Shown here: positions 1 through 16,264 of the stretch, piece after piece
How positions within the stretch are numbered: the first letter of the stretch is position 1
Layout: each line of letters begins with the position of its first letter
Origin: Struthio camelus
Taxonomy: Eukaryota; Chordata; Aves; Struthioniformes; Struthionidae
Reading direction: 5' to 3'
Assembly (NCBI RefSeq): GCF_040807025.1
Contig: NC_090951.1
Span: 1,612,001-1,676,000 of the forward strand
Length of the DNA: 64,000 bases
Made by a program: the position numbers and the translations under genes
The notes under the pieces: model-generated
Database searches by the model: none
The model's input: only the letters and a program-made list of their open reading frames with translations
What the model was told of the DNA's origin: nothing

Positions 1-80
1 ACAACAAAAACCTTTTATCTTTAATTCAAGATGAGAATATTGACCATCCTAGTCTTCTAGCGTATGTGGAACTGGATGAA
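1..80 (+). other. Possible upstream TERF2 exon fragment (weak)
   Basis: From base 3 a frame reads NKNLLSLIQDENIDHPSLL and is followed by a donor-like GTAAAT at 81. The LL-I-N-HP spacing loosely resembles the human TRF2 TRFH stretch DLLNIIREKNLAHP. Against this, the phase does not join the next certain exon at 2373, and the rest of the TRFH domain and the hinge are not seen between them. It may be chance. Confidence 0.22.
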
Positions 81-2372
81 GTAAATGCTCTGTCTGTGTA
101 GTTAACTGTTTGGTAAATAGTAATGGAGATGAGAAAATGATCCTGCTTCAACTTGCTCTGAGTCGGAGTTATTGTGATTAGTGTTGGTAGGTGATTCCAA
201 CATGCGTATCACAGGTAATGCATGTTTCTGTACAGGTTACAGTTAGTAATGCTGCAGTTGGAGAGAGTTTGTAGGCACGTCTTGTGGAACAGCTTAGAGT
301 AACTTCCATGTAAAAATACTCAATATAACTTTTAACTTTCCTAAGCTCTTTTTTTCCTCTTCCTCCCTAAAACCTATCTTGGTTAAGAAACTTTTACTTG
401 TGGCTTTCTGGCTGTGTTTCTTGCATATGAGTTTTATCACTTAGTATGGTCATTTCAGCTGCAAGGTAAAGGAGGTAGGATTATGTATGCAGGAAATCCC
501 TTTTTTTATTTTTTATTTAAAAAAAAAAAAAAGCGCCTCTTCCCTCCTGCCTCCCTGCCAAAACAACAAAGTAAGCTTATTGACAGAAGCCTAAAACTAA
601 CACGGATATGAGACTTAAATCATGAGTGTTCCCTTCTGCAGGTCTTAAGAGTGTAGCGAAGCTTCCTTCCTGAAGTATCTTTGAGTTATTCTTCATTTGC
701 TTAGTCAAGATGCATAGCAGCAAGCAATAATGATGCTTTGGATCCACAGGAGCAAAACTAGGAGCGTTGTTTGCTGAGGACAGCTCGATGTGTTTGGAAA
801 ATGTAAATAAAACCCAAGTTCCCTTGGGTTTCTGCCTTATCATTGAGCTACGTAAAGCTTGGGGTTTGAAGGGAGGTTGTTAAAGATCTCGGTATGCTGT
901 GTGTAGCTTGGCTTCTTTGAAGATGGGTTGTATCTCTGAAGCACAGGACAGCGGCTGCAAGTGCAGATGGGATGCAGTGTGGAGTGCGTTGGCGTGTATT
1001 GGTGAAATTGCTTGGATACCTCACTGGTGCGTCTTGTTCAGGGGTAAGCTAATTGTCAGATATTAAACTGAGAAAGGATGTTTTTCCTGTATAGTCTGCT
1101 TCCTTGGGCCATCTGGGAATTTTAATTTATAGCTATCCTATGATGTCAAGGACTTAAGAGTGGTGATGCTGTTCTTAGGATGTCTCTTCAGTTTATTTTG
1201 AAGGTGCTGGGGAACATTTTGAGTATCGACAGATGTTCTGTGAACTCTTCTGGACTAGAGCATTGTATGGTTGTCTGTACTAGGAAGGGAATAGACTCAG
1301 TAGCTCAGGTGATGCCTTCCTATCCTATGCTGCATGCATAAAACAAGGGTTAGTGCCAGGTCAGGAGGGAACCTGGAATGGGGCTGAAGTGACAAGTCTT
1401 ACACTGGCTTGAGCAGTTTTCAAGTGTCAGGCTTGGCAGCTGTATGGAATGCTTTCCAGTTCACCTGGAAACTGATTTATTATCAGGGCTTCTTGTGTGG
1501 TTATTTTAAAGGCTACAACGAGAAACGTAAGCCCTCTCGATAGTGATGGTTGCTGGTGATAGACATCTTTCTGGAAAGCTTTGACTGATCATGTGCTTCT
1601 CTGCTGATGACTTGTTCTTGAATGTTTATATGCAAGAAAGAGGAGCTAAAAAGTGCAGCTTCCTAAGTAAGAATAGAGAGCAGTTATTTGCCTGCAATCA
1701 TAAGTGGTTTCAGGTATAGCGTATATGGTAGGCACAGGCAAATCTTTTAAGGTATGTTAAACGCACCTAATTTCATCTCCCTGGATTGTGCTTGAGTGCT
1801 GGAAGCAAGCGATGGCATTAGGGTGCTTGATTAAGGTGCTCAGTGAGATGCCTCTGTAGCTCAGTTGACCACAGTAGTGTTAGTAGTGAAATGGTAAGAA
1901 TTAAATGCTTCTTGAGAATACTAAGGGCTTCTGCCCTGAACTGTTGTCGAGTTTGTGCCATAGACAAAGGCCAGAGAAGTCTAGCTAATTGTATGTGTTT
2001 GGTATAATTGTTCAATTGTGTAGTTAATCCCAGATATTAGTTTTTGTAAATACTGATCACAAAATGCAATGTGCCATTTGAGTATGTGATGCACACAGTT
2101 CCTTCAGTTAGGGGCTCTTAAGGATTGGTGCTCTGCCTGAGGGGAATGCAAGGGCGTGACGTGTATATATCACTTTAGGGTTGGACAAGCTGCCACGTTT
2201 CTCTGTGCTGCATGCTCATCATAGGCCTGTCTGCTGTGATCCAGGTGGCCCTGTACCTTCCACCTACTCGGTAGATAGTAGCAAGTTCTTCTGTCAACCC
2301 GTGAGGTTATTGTTTAGCTCTCTAGAACAAAATTCTCCCTAGCCAGCAGCTGAAATGCTTGCTTTCTTTCAG
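81..2372 (+). other. TERF2 intron sequence, no recognised exon
   Basis: About 2.3 kb of AT-richer sequence upstream of the first certain exon. I saw no further coding exon, tandem array or transposon end here, apart from a short poly-A run near 519-532. Confidence 0.6.
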
Positions 2373-4354
2373 ACCCCGCAAAGCAAGGTGGAACAGCTCA
2401 TTTGGTGAAGAAGAAAAAGATGTTTGGAGTGAGGAGGATGACTTATTCTCAGATGCAGGTAAGAACAGAATCCCTGTTGCAGGTGGTAACTGATAACCCT
2501 GGCTTTGTGGCTTGTTCTTAGGTGTCTTGCTACCTCCTGTGTGACTGGATTTTGAAACTAGAAATCTTAAAAGCCCAAGAAAATGGTTTTACCTCTAATC
2601 TGAAATGCGTGCCAAGAACTCCTGTTCAAATCTCAGAATAATTATCAGAACTTCAGCTCTCCCATTACCCACTTTTAGTGCCATGAAATAAGGGTTTAAG
2701 TTTACCTTTTCAGCGAGACCGGTTTTCTAGTGCAGTTCCCTTTGCAGCTATATATGCAGTTTAGCTGGCACTGCTGGTGAAAAGGAGTGGACGAGGCTCC
2801 TGAACATCTAATTCCAGCCTCAAAATGCAGCATAGCTGCTTTCTAGATGGATGCCCCTGTTCTCCTCAGCATACTAGCTACTTTAAAACAAAACTGATTA
2901 TTTTTGGATCAATTAATGGCAAGGCAATTAATGCCTTGAAACAGAAAGGCTGTGTATGCTGTAATTGCAGGAAAGCAGGGAATAAAGTAATTTGGTTTTA
3001 TTGCCTCTCCCAGGATGTTGTTGTTGCAGCTAACTGCTGAATCCTGCAGTTAGGCCAAAGGCAGTCTCTCAAGGAGGTCTGTTTACCTCCTAAGTTACAG
3101 TGAAACGTAACCTGCTTGGTTTGTTTTTCAGCATCGCTTGAGATGAACAGCCACAACTCTACAGTCTTCGGTTCCAAGAAGCAGGTAATGTGGAGCCTTT
3201 ATTTCAGACCTACAGAGAGGATTTTAGAACATAGTCTATAGCAGAGCAGACTGTCAGCTAATTTGAGATAGGCTGTTGAGGATACTCTCTTGAAGCTCAG
3301 GCTCCTTCCTGAGCAGCATGCAGTTCACTAGAGCAGTGCAAGCTGCTGCTGCGCTTTAAATGGAGCCGTTGTGTTAAAGAGCGATATTTGCTGAGCAAGT
3401 GCTTGTGACATCCAGGCTTGATCTGAGTTGTGCAGGTCTTTATATTCACAGAGCAGGCTTGAGTTTCTCTGCTAGAACCAGAACAGTTTGATAGTTGGCC
3501 AAAGCTGTGTGCCCCCCGCATGCCTGGCATTGGGTAGTTGAGAAAAGTCCCTTTTCCTGGGTGCATGTGGTTTGGAGCTAGGTCTGCTGTGTTCCCCAAG
3601 CACTGGGGAGGTTCAGCAACTTGTTTGGGTGAGGTGCGCACTTATGGCAGCTCCTAAGAGCTCCAAAGTCATGTGCTTCTAGTAACTCTGCCTTGGTTTT
3701 AGGTAAATAGCTGCTTGCTTTTGTGCTGCTGTACACAGTGTAGCACTTTGTTCATTGTGACTCATTTTTTTCAGTTCTTGTTGTTTAGTCTCTGTACAAA
3801 AATTCAGGGGGACTGCAGAGCTGAACTTGCAGATTCTTTATCACTCTACTTCTGTGCTGTTATGCAGGGCATAGGCAGCAAGTGCTTTGTACCTCTGATT
3901 GCCCTTGCATCAAGGGGTCATTCCTCTCATGTAACCAGCGTCGTGCTTTGGGAAGCAGCACTACTCCTGAACTTGTGTTGGAGCTTAGCATTTTCCTTAT
4001 TTGTAACACTGAAAGCCATGTGTGCTATTGAATCTCTGCCTTTTCCCTATGTCTCTAGAACAGATCATAGAGTAAAAGAAAGATAATATGCTAGGGAGAA
4101 GAGGAGGGTATAGTGCAGTTTCTGGGCCAAATGCAGCTCCTTCCTGAAACTGTGCTATGTCGATCACAGAACATTGCTTACCTGCTCTTTTGTAGAAATG
4201 GACAATGCAGGAAAGTGAGTGGATCAAAGAAGGTGTGAAGAAGTTTGGAGAAGGGAGATGGAAGTCCATTTGCCAAAAATACCCCTTCCGGAACCGCACA
4301 GCAGTGATGATCAAGGATCGCTGGCGGACCATGAAAAAGCTGGGAATCCTCTAA
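2373..4354 (+). CDS. TERF2: TERF2 (TRF2), 3' part: telomeric repeat-binding factor 2, C-terminal exons
   Basis: Shelterin subunit that binds double-stranded TTAGGG repeats and protects chromosome ends. Three coding exons are read: 2373-2458, 3132-3184 and 4196-4354 (stop TAA 4352-4354), all with GT-AG junctions and matching phases. They encode the end of the hinge ([16 protein letters not shown], like human KGKWNSSNGVEEKETW), a short acidic linker, and the whole Myb/telobox domain from KWTMQESEW to [14 protein letters not shown]. The DNA-recognition helix with DRWRTMKKL is intact. The ending KKLGIL differs from human KRLGMN. TERF1 is less likely because the KWT-ESEW start is TRF2-like. The N-terminal basic region, TRFH domain and most of the hinge lie upstream of the window, or were not recognised between 81 and 2372. 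The next gene on the same strand is TMED6, as in mammals. Confidence 0.95.
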
Positions 4355-5200
4355 AAGTGGAAGCCAAGGGACCTTCAATGCAAAAATATTTTCTTTTCCT
4401 TTGAAAGATGGACCAGAGCAATAGCAGCAGTGAGGTTCCAGCGCTCTTCCCTGATGGGTGATGGGGGCAGCGTGGCTACTTGGTACTGGAGAGGGCTGCA
4501 GCAGACAGAAACCACATTTGACAAGAATTAAGGCGCCTTGTTTTTCTAGTTATATCTGTAAAGTTGAGATCTTCTGCAGCTGGCAGAAGCTACGCAGCCT
4601 GACTTGCACTTCCTCAGAAGTGGCCTGGAATGAGACTTCCTTTTCCACCTGACACCTCCAGCCTTTGCAGAATGAATTTCAACCTCATGGGCTGCTAAAA
4701 TGACAGTTTTCTCTGCTCGGATGCTGTCAAATCAGTGGCTATTTTTATATTTTTTTAATTTGTCTTAAACTGTTTGTGAATCTTTTGTCCAGTAGGCTTT
4801 CTCTAAGTCCCTCTGGGGAGAGAGGCAGCACATAGTCCTAGAGCTTCTGTGGAGGAGAAGAAATTTAGGCAACGTGATCTGCTTTGGTTTTTACATTTCT
4901 CTCTGCTTTGTAAATGTCTAGTTGCAGGTGGGAATTTCTCCCCCCAAGATTCTTGAGGCTTTAACAACATGTATATTTTTTTTGTTTCGGTACTTAGGTA
5001 TTGGTTGTTCCCACATTAAAAGTTCCAATGTTTAATGATTTTGATCCTGTCTTAAAGGAATTTCAGCTTCCTGGTAACACCCTCCTCCTGTGCACTTGCT
5101 GTAAGTGTATGAACTGAGGGCACTGTTTCTTGTAGTGTCAAAGTTGGAGTCCATGTCTGAATGGTCTTCTGTGAAATAAAGCTCTTACGTTAGGTACTGC
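4355..5200 (+). other. TERF2: TERF2 3' UTR
   Basis: Sequence between the TERF2 stop and the AATAAA at 5175-5180. It is T-rich, with no coding potential of its own. Confidence 0.8.
5175..5180 (+). terminator. TERF2: TERF2 polyadenylation signal AATAAA
   Basis: The canonical hexamer lies about 820 bases after the TERF2 stop codon. It is the first clear one in the 3' UTR. Confidence 0.8.
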
Positions 5201-10425
<5,225 letters not shown>

Positions 10426-10779
10426 GGGCTCTGAGCACCACCAACATCCCACACAGCTGGCAGCACCAGCACCCAGCCTGCCTCTGCCTGCAGCCAACAG
10501 GAACTGAATTGCTCCTCTGCATCTTCACACCAGTCCCCCTGCTGCCGCAGGACGGGGAGGGGAGGACCCGGTTCTGTCTCAGGGAGGAGGCAGTGCAGCT
10601 GGATGCACAGAATTCCCTGGGCTCCTTCCTACTCAGCTCTAGCCCTGCCTCTACTGATATCACTTTGAAGGAAAAAAGCTTGAAGTAATTGCCTTAACTT
10701 TGTGTTTGTTGGGAACAATGTTATATCTCTACCAATCTTTAAAGACAGAGTATTAACATGCCTTTCCTCTTAGAAACAC

Positions 10780-10785
10780 AATAAA
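10780..10785 (+). terminator. TMED6: TMED6 polyadenylation signal AATAAA
   Basis: Canonical hexamer about 355 bases after the TMED6 stop codon. Confidence 0.8.
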
Positions 10786-11116
10786 CAAACCCCTGGCACA
10801 ATCAGAGAGCGCTGGCTGCAGTCCATCCCCTGCAAGCCGAAGCGAAGCAAGACCTGCCCTGCAGGTAGCTGCCTGCCTGCTTCCTCCCTCCCAGGGAAGC
10901 ACAGCTGTCAGCTTTGCCAGGCTGCCTCCCCACGAGCCCTGGCTGCTTGATTTGACGCAGATCCCTGTGGATTCACACTCTGCGTGTGTTACCATCTGAC
11001 ACCAACCTGAGCAAGGAAAACTCAAAACATAAATCAACCCTCAGCATGGGGGATGAGGACGGACACCCTGAAGCGCTGCACAAGACAAAAGACAGTTAAC
11101 GAGAGGGGGAAACGGC

Positions 11117-11122
11117 TTTATG
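11117..11122 (-). terminator. NIP7: NIP7 candidate polyadenylation signal CATAAA
   Basis: The minus strand reads CATAAA about 220 bases after the NIP7 stop, followed by a T/GT-rich stretch. It is a known weaker variant; no AATAAA was seen nearer. Confidence 0.5.
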
Positions 11123-11340
11123 TAATTGCAACGCCAAACCTGCCACTCTGGGGAGCGCCATCTCCTGTTCACAGCGGCAGGACCCCCCGGGGCCCAGCAG
11201 GTGTGGGGCAGCGCTGCTGCCTCCTACCGCCCCGCGTGGGGCAGGCTCCCTGCTGCCCCGTGTGCCGGCAGCACGCAGATGGCACGGGACAAGGTCCGTT
11301 CTGCCCAGAATCACTCACATCTTCGGAGCGCACAACTCCC

Positions 11341-12650
11341 TTAAGTCAGCGTGTCCTCGCTCCGCACGTACTCTCCAACGTCAGCCTGGTGAAACACCAC
11401 GATCGCCATGGGGTCCACCTTCCGGCAGTCCTGGGTGGACTTTGCAGCTACCCCAAATCCCTGCGGATGAAGGAGAGGTGAGAAGGACGGGGAGTTTCTC
11501 ACCCCAGCAGCTGTGTCCCCCCCCACCGGAGCCTGCTGGAGCCAGGCCCAGCCACTCACCAGCGGGACATCGGCCATGGAGTACACCACCACGCCCTGGT
11601 ACTGGGCCGTGTTCTCCGTGATGCGGCCCAGGCCGGACTTCAGCACGTGGTTGCCATAGAGAAAGGACTGCTCCGAGCCAGGCTTCACCCAGACCTTGTA
11701 CTGTGAGAGAGGCACAGAGAGGTGAGGGGCTGCGGGGGCCGGGGCGCATGGGGCTGGGCTGCGGGGGCCACGTCCCACCTTGGCGTAGGGTGCGAGGAAG
11801 TCCAGGGCCGTGACGTTGAGCCGGAACTTCTGCGTTTTGGTGAACTTGCCGAAGCAGGTGCCCAGCGCGACCAGGCTCTCCCGGGGGATGCTTGTGGCCA
11901 CCTTCAGCAGCTTCTCACTGAGGAGAGAGGGGGCAGGGCTGCAGCAGCTCCCGAGCCGGGAGGGCCACACGTGCCTGCAACCGCTTTCCAGCCTGGCCCA
12001 GCGCTCCCCCAGCGCCATGGCCCCGCTCACCTCACGTAGTAGACGCGGTCCCGGTGCAGGCGGAAGCAGTAGGTGCCATCGGGCCGGTCCACCAGCAGCT
12101 GGATGTTCTCGCCAATGCTGCGGGGAGAGGCTGTGAGTGCCCGGCCGCCTGCTGCCCAGCCGGCCCTGCCCCACAGCGGCCCCCGTCCCACCCGAGGCCC
12201 TCGGACACACGCGCCCCCCCAACCCCTCTGCTGCCCCTCGGTCCCCCCCTCCGCCGCCGAGTGCATCCTCAGTCCCCACTCCCCCCGTGCCCTCAGGATC
12301 TCCTTGTCTCCTCAGCACTGCTGACCCCGTCCCAGGCCCCTGCTGGTCCCGGTGTCCCCAGGTCCTGGACCCCTCCCCATCCCTCAGTTCCCCCCTATCC
12401 CGCAGTCGCCGCTATCTCCACTCAACCCGCCCCTGCGTCCGCTCCTGCTCCCTCATTATCTCCCATTCCCCTGTCCCCCCGCTCCCTCGCTGTCTCCCGG
12501 TTCCAGTCCCTCTCCCCGTCCCGCCCTATCTCCCGGTCCCCCTCCCGTCCCCCCGCTCCCTCACTGTCTCCCGGTCCCTCTGTCGCTCCCTCACTATCTC
12601 CCGAGCTTCTCGAAGACCGCGCGCGTCTCCGCCTCCGTCAGCGGCCGCAT
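11341..12650 (-). CDS. NIP7: NIP7: 60S ribosome biogenesis factor
   Basis: Nucleolar PUA-domain protein needed for pre-rRNA processing and 60S subunit assembly. Five exons on the minus strand: 12595-12650, 12031-12117, 11779-11917, 11560-11700 and 11341-11460 (stop TAA). They give exactly 180 aa, the same as human. Exon 1 encodes [18 protein letters not shown] plus two bases of a Tyr codon split by the intron; the next exon continues [20 protein letters not shown]. The C-terminal PUA domain (about 95-175) carries [36 protein letters not shown] and [13 protein letters not shown]. The protein ends [11 protein letters not shown]. All phases agree. It is head to head with COG8, whose ATG lies 265 bases away. 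Intron 1 is built from copies of its own splice-donor region. Confidence 0.97.
12118..12594 (-). repeat. NIP7 intron 1: decayed tandem repeat resembling the exon 1 donor
   Basis: On the minus strand the exon 1/intron junction reads CGGGAGATA|GTGAGGGAGCG. Similar blocks (GGGAGAYA followed by G-Y-GAGGGAGCG or close variants) recur about every 30-60 bases toward the start of exon 2, at least four times with decay. On the plus strand they appear as CTCACTATCTCCCG-type units. Confidence 0.65.
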
Positions 12651-12914
12651 CGCCCCGTGCGCACGCGGGGCCGCGCCCGGAAGCGGAAACGCAGGCTGCG
12701 GAAGCGGAAGTGCGGGCCAGCGAGGGGGCGGCGCGGCGGGCAGAGCGGCGTCGGCGCGGGCCAGCGAGGGGCGGCGCGGCGGGCAGAGCGGCGTCGGCGC
12801 GGGCCAGCGAGGGGCGGCGCGGCGGGCAGAGCGGCGTCAGCGAGGGGCGGCGCGGCGGGCAGAGCGGCGTCGGCGCGGGCCAGCGAGGCGCGGCGCGGCG
12901 GGCAGAGCGGCGGC
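12651..12914. promoter_or_regulatory. Bidirectional CpG-island promoter of NIP7 and COG8
   Basis: The 264 bases between the two start codons are almost entirely G/C with many CpGs and no TATA box. ETS-type GGAAG cores cluster at 12678-12711, including CGGAAGCGGAAGTGCG at 12699-12714. The COG8 side is a tandem array that runs up to the ATG. Confidence 0.75.
12716..12914. repeat. 43-bp tandem array in the COG8 5' leader
   Basis: Five GC-only units of about 43 bases, each beginning GCCAGCGAGG and containing GCGGCGGGCAGAGCGGCG, start at about 12716, 12760, 12803, 12838 (about 9 bases short) and 12879. The last runs directly into the COG8 ATG at 12915. Confidence 0.85.
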
Positions 12915-15620
12915 ATGGCGGCGGCGGCGGCGGCGGCGGAGGAGGCCAGCCTGCTGGCCTGGCTGCTGGGCGGCGCGGCGGCGGCCGGGCCCGGCGGCGC
13001 CGAGCTGTCCGCCTACCTGGCGGAGCTGGCGGCGCTGGGGCTGGCGGCGCTGGGCCGGGAGCCGGCGCGGCTGGCGGCGGAGCGGGCGCGGGTCGGGGCG
13101 CAGACGCGGCGCCTGGCCTTCGAGCACTACCGGGCCTTCATCCGCTCCGCCGAGTGCACCGGCCGCGCCGGCCGCGGCTTCGGCGGCATCGAGCGCCGCC
13201 TCGGCAGCCTGCTGGCCCGCCTGCCCGCCCTCCAGGAGGCCTGCCGGTGCGGGCCGGGCCGGGGGAGCCCGGGGGGCGGGGGGCGGCCGGGCCCCCGAAG
13301 GGTGCGCGGGGGCCGGGGGACAGGCTGAGGCTGGGGGCGGGCAGCGTCCCGGCAGATGCCCCGGCCACGGCGGGAGCCCGGGGCAGAGGTGGGGAGCGGC
13401 CCTGGGAGCGGGGGGGCTGAAGACCCAGGAACGGGGGTGGGGGGCTCCCTGGGGCAGCGGCTCCAATGAGGGCGGGGGGGGGAGCAGGGACTGGGGCTGG
13501 GAAGAGGCCCTGGGCAACGCTGGAGCCAGGGACGGGGAGAGGCCGGCGGGGGTGGGAGGGTCCCTGGGGGCCCCGGTGAGGGAGCTGCCTGCCCGCGGCC
13601 TGGGGCTGGCGCGGGGAGCGGGCCCTCGCGCTGATCCCGTCCCGATCGCACAGGAACTTCGTGCGAGATGCCGAGGAGATCGCCTGCAGCCGGCGCATGA
13701 ACAGCCTGACGCTGAACCGGCACACGGAGATCCTGGAGATCCTGGAGATCCCGCAGCTCATGGACACCTGCGTCCGCAATGGCTACTACGAGGAGGCGCT
13801 GGAGCTCGCCGCCTATGTGCGCCGGCTGGAGAGGAAGCACAGCGCCATCCCCGTGATCCAGGTGCGCCCTGCTCCGCCCCGGCCCCGCAGCTGCTTCGTG
13901 GCGCCCGTGGCTGAGGCTGTCTCCCTGTCCCCAGGGTATCGTGGATGAAGTCCGCCAGTCCACCCAGCTGATGCTGAACCAGCTCATCCAGCAGCTACGC
14001 ACCAACATCCAGCTGCCAGCCTGCCTGCGGGTCATCGGCTACCTGCGGCGCATGGACGTCTTCACGGAGGCCGAGCTGCGCATCAAGTTCCTGCAGGCGC
14101 GGGACGCCTGGCTGCGCTCCATCCAGGCCTCCATTCCAGACGACGATCCCTATTTCCACATCACCAAGACCATCGAGGCCTGCCGCGTCCACCTCTTCGA
14201 CATCATCACGCAGTATCGCGCCATCTTCTCCGACGAGGAGCCGCTCCTGCCCCCTGACGAACAGGTCCTCAACGAGGGGGCCATATTCCACGGCTGGGTG
14301 CTGCAGAAGGTCTCCGAGTTCCTGCAGGTGCTGGAGGGCGACCTCCAGCGCGGGGTGGGCGGCCGTCTGGATTCACTGCTGGGCCAGTGCATGTACTTCG
14401 GCCTCTCCTTCAGCAGGGTGGGTGCTGACTTCCGCGGGCAGCTGGCCCCCATCTTCCAGCGCGTCACCATCAGTGCTTTCAGGAAAGCGGTCGAAGAGGC
14501 CGTGGAGAAATTCCAGGAAGAGATGAATTCCTACACGCTCATCTCCGCCCCAGCCGTGCTGGGCAGCACCGTCGCGGTGGCAGTGCCGACGGCCCAGCCG
14601 GGGACCCTGCAGCCGCCCATGGTGCTGCTGGACTTCCCGCCCCTCGCCTGCTTCCTGAACAACCTCCTCGTCGCCTTCAACGACCTGCGGCTCTGCTGCC
14701 CCGTGGCCCTGGCCCAGGATGTCACCACCTGCCTGGAGGACGCTCTCGGCCAGGTGAGGCTCCCGGGGCCGGAGCTGTGCCTCGCTCTGCGGAGCTTTTG
14801 GCTTCGCCGTGGCAGAACAGAGCAGAAGGAAACAAGGGTGGTTTCCTCACGGCCCGTCTGCTAGTCTGCATAGCTGAGCCTGGGAGCCTGGCGCCGAGGA
14901 GCAGAAGCGGCTGTTTTCTCCGAGACGCGCGGGGCTCTCCGGGCCCTCAATTCTGTCTTGTCTGGGCTGGGGATGTGATCAAGGAATTAATTACTTTGTC
15001 TTTTCACCCCAGGTGACCAAAATAATCCTGGCCTTTCATCGGGCAGAGGAGGCAGCCTTCAGCAGCCGTGAGCAGGAGCTCTTTGTCCAGTTCTGCACCG
15101 TGTTCCTGGAAGATCTGCTCCCCTACCTTAACCGCTGCCTCCAGGTCCTCTTTCCTCCGGCCCAGATAGCGCAGGCGCTGGGTAAGGTTCCTGGTCTCGG
15201 CGCTCCTCTGGGGGGAGCTGATGGGAGGAGCTGGAGCCAGCGTTGCTGGGAGACACGCTGGGGACCCTGCGCTTGGTCCCTTCGCGGTCTTGTGCTCCCT
15301 GCTCTGGTTTCTCGCTGGCGAGTCCTGCTGGTGGCAGACCTGAGAGTCCCCTCCGCTCTCCCGCAGGGGTCCCCGCCACCCAGCTGCAGCGCTTCTGCAG
15401 GCTGGGCTGCGTCGATGTCGGAACCGTCAAGGAGCCCCTGGCCTTCATCCTGCCGGCGCGAGAGGCGGATCTGGTGCCGGGTGAGCAGCCAGCCCCGGAG
15501 AGCCCCCCGCCGGCAGCAGCCCCGGGACCCCCGCAGTACGCGCGGGAGGAGGATGTGCCCGGTCTGCCCCCCACCGTGCTGGGGGAGGCGAGCCCTGCGG
15601 AGCCCACGGCCGCGAGCTAG
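12915..15620 (+). CDS. COG8: COG8: conserved oligomeric Golgi complex subunit 8
   Basis: Lobe B subunit of the COG tether, which captures vesicles for retrograde traffic within the Golgi and so maintains glycosyltransferase placement. Five exons: 12915-13246, 13654-13861, 13935-14753, 15013-15181 and 15367-15620 (stop TAG), giving 593 aa against about 612 in human. Phases agree at every junction. The Dor1-like core is strongly conserved: [71 protein letters not shown] and [19 protein letters not shown]. The N-terminus is GCG-coded poly-alanine plus a diverged leader, and the C-terminal tail after AFILPAREA is diverged and shorter than human. It shares a promoter with NIP7. The next gene on the strand is PDF, here 4.3 kb away. 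Confidence 0.97.
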
Positions 15621-15895
15621 CCGCAGCGGCAGTGTGCCACGCGCTCTCCTGGCTCCGGGCAGCCCTGGTGGCTGGGGACACGCGAGGCCGGGATGCCGGC
15701 GGGGCTGAGTGCGGGGCTGGGCAGGCCGCAGCACGCTGGAGTCTGAGGCCGTCGGGGGAGAGGAGCTGGTCTTGCTGGGTGAGGGGAGCGACCTAGCCCG
15801 GCCGCGGGCCCTGGAGCCCTCTGGGAACAGGACCCCTGCCCTCCATGCCGGCGGCTTGTTGTGTCCCTTCTGTTGGGAAGGGCTGAGCACTACAT

Positions 15896-15901
15896 AATAA
15901 A
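15896..15901 (+). terminator. COG8: COG8 polyadenylation signal AATAAA
   Basis: Canonical hexamer about 275 bases after the COG8 stop, followed by a T/GT-containing stretch. Confidence 0.8.
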
Positions 15902-16264
15902 GCTCCTCCGCGTCTGCCCTGGCTGCTGTGCTGCCCCGGCTCCTGCTCGGAGCTGGAGTTCTTCCCCCCGGGGCCGGGAGAGGCTCGGCCGCTGGTGCTG
16001 CCCCCGCCGCCGCCTGCCCGGCAGAGCGTGCTGCCTCGGCCTCGCGGGCCTTCCCGCAGCGTCCCGTGCGCAGGGCGAGGGGCCGCGGCTCCGCGCAGGT
16101 AACGTCCTCGCCGCGCCCCGTCCCCCTGCTGCCGCTGTGCCCGCCTTGTCCGCGCTCTCTGCGGGGGTCAGGTGGGGTCCCCTGCGTGCTGCCTCGCGGC
16201 TGTGGTGCATGTACGTGTGCGCCCTGCTGCCCTGTGCTGCTGCTGTCGGGGACGGCGTGCGCTA
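15902..16264. other. GC-rich spacer downstream of COG8
   Basis: Unique-looking GC-rich sequence between the COG8 poly(A) site and the start of the CA-rich array. No gene recognised. Confidence 0.6.

Noticed and set aside
1196-1340. Open stretch after a CTTCAG acceptor-like site in the TERF2 intron
   Set aside because: The translation (FILKVLGNILSIDR and on) has no match to the TRFH or hinge that I could recognise, and the donor is weak.
11341-12318. A 325-codon unspliced NIP7-like frame
   Set aside because: It mixes genuine exons 3-5 with intron sequence. The five-exon model gives exactly 180 aa.
12054-13914. Long plus-strand Arg/Ser/Pro-rich frames overlapping NIP7 and the COG8 promoter
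   Set aside because: They are high-GC shadow frames antisense to NIP7 and out of frame with COG8.
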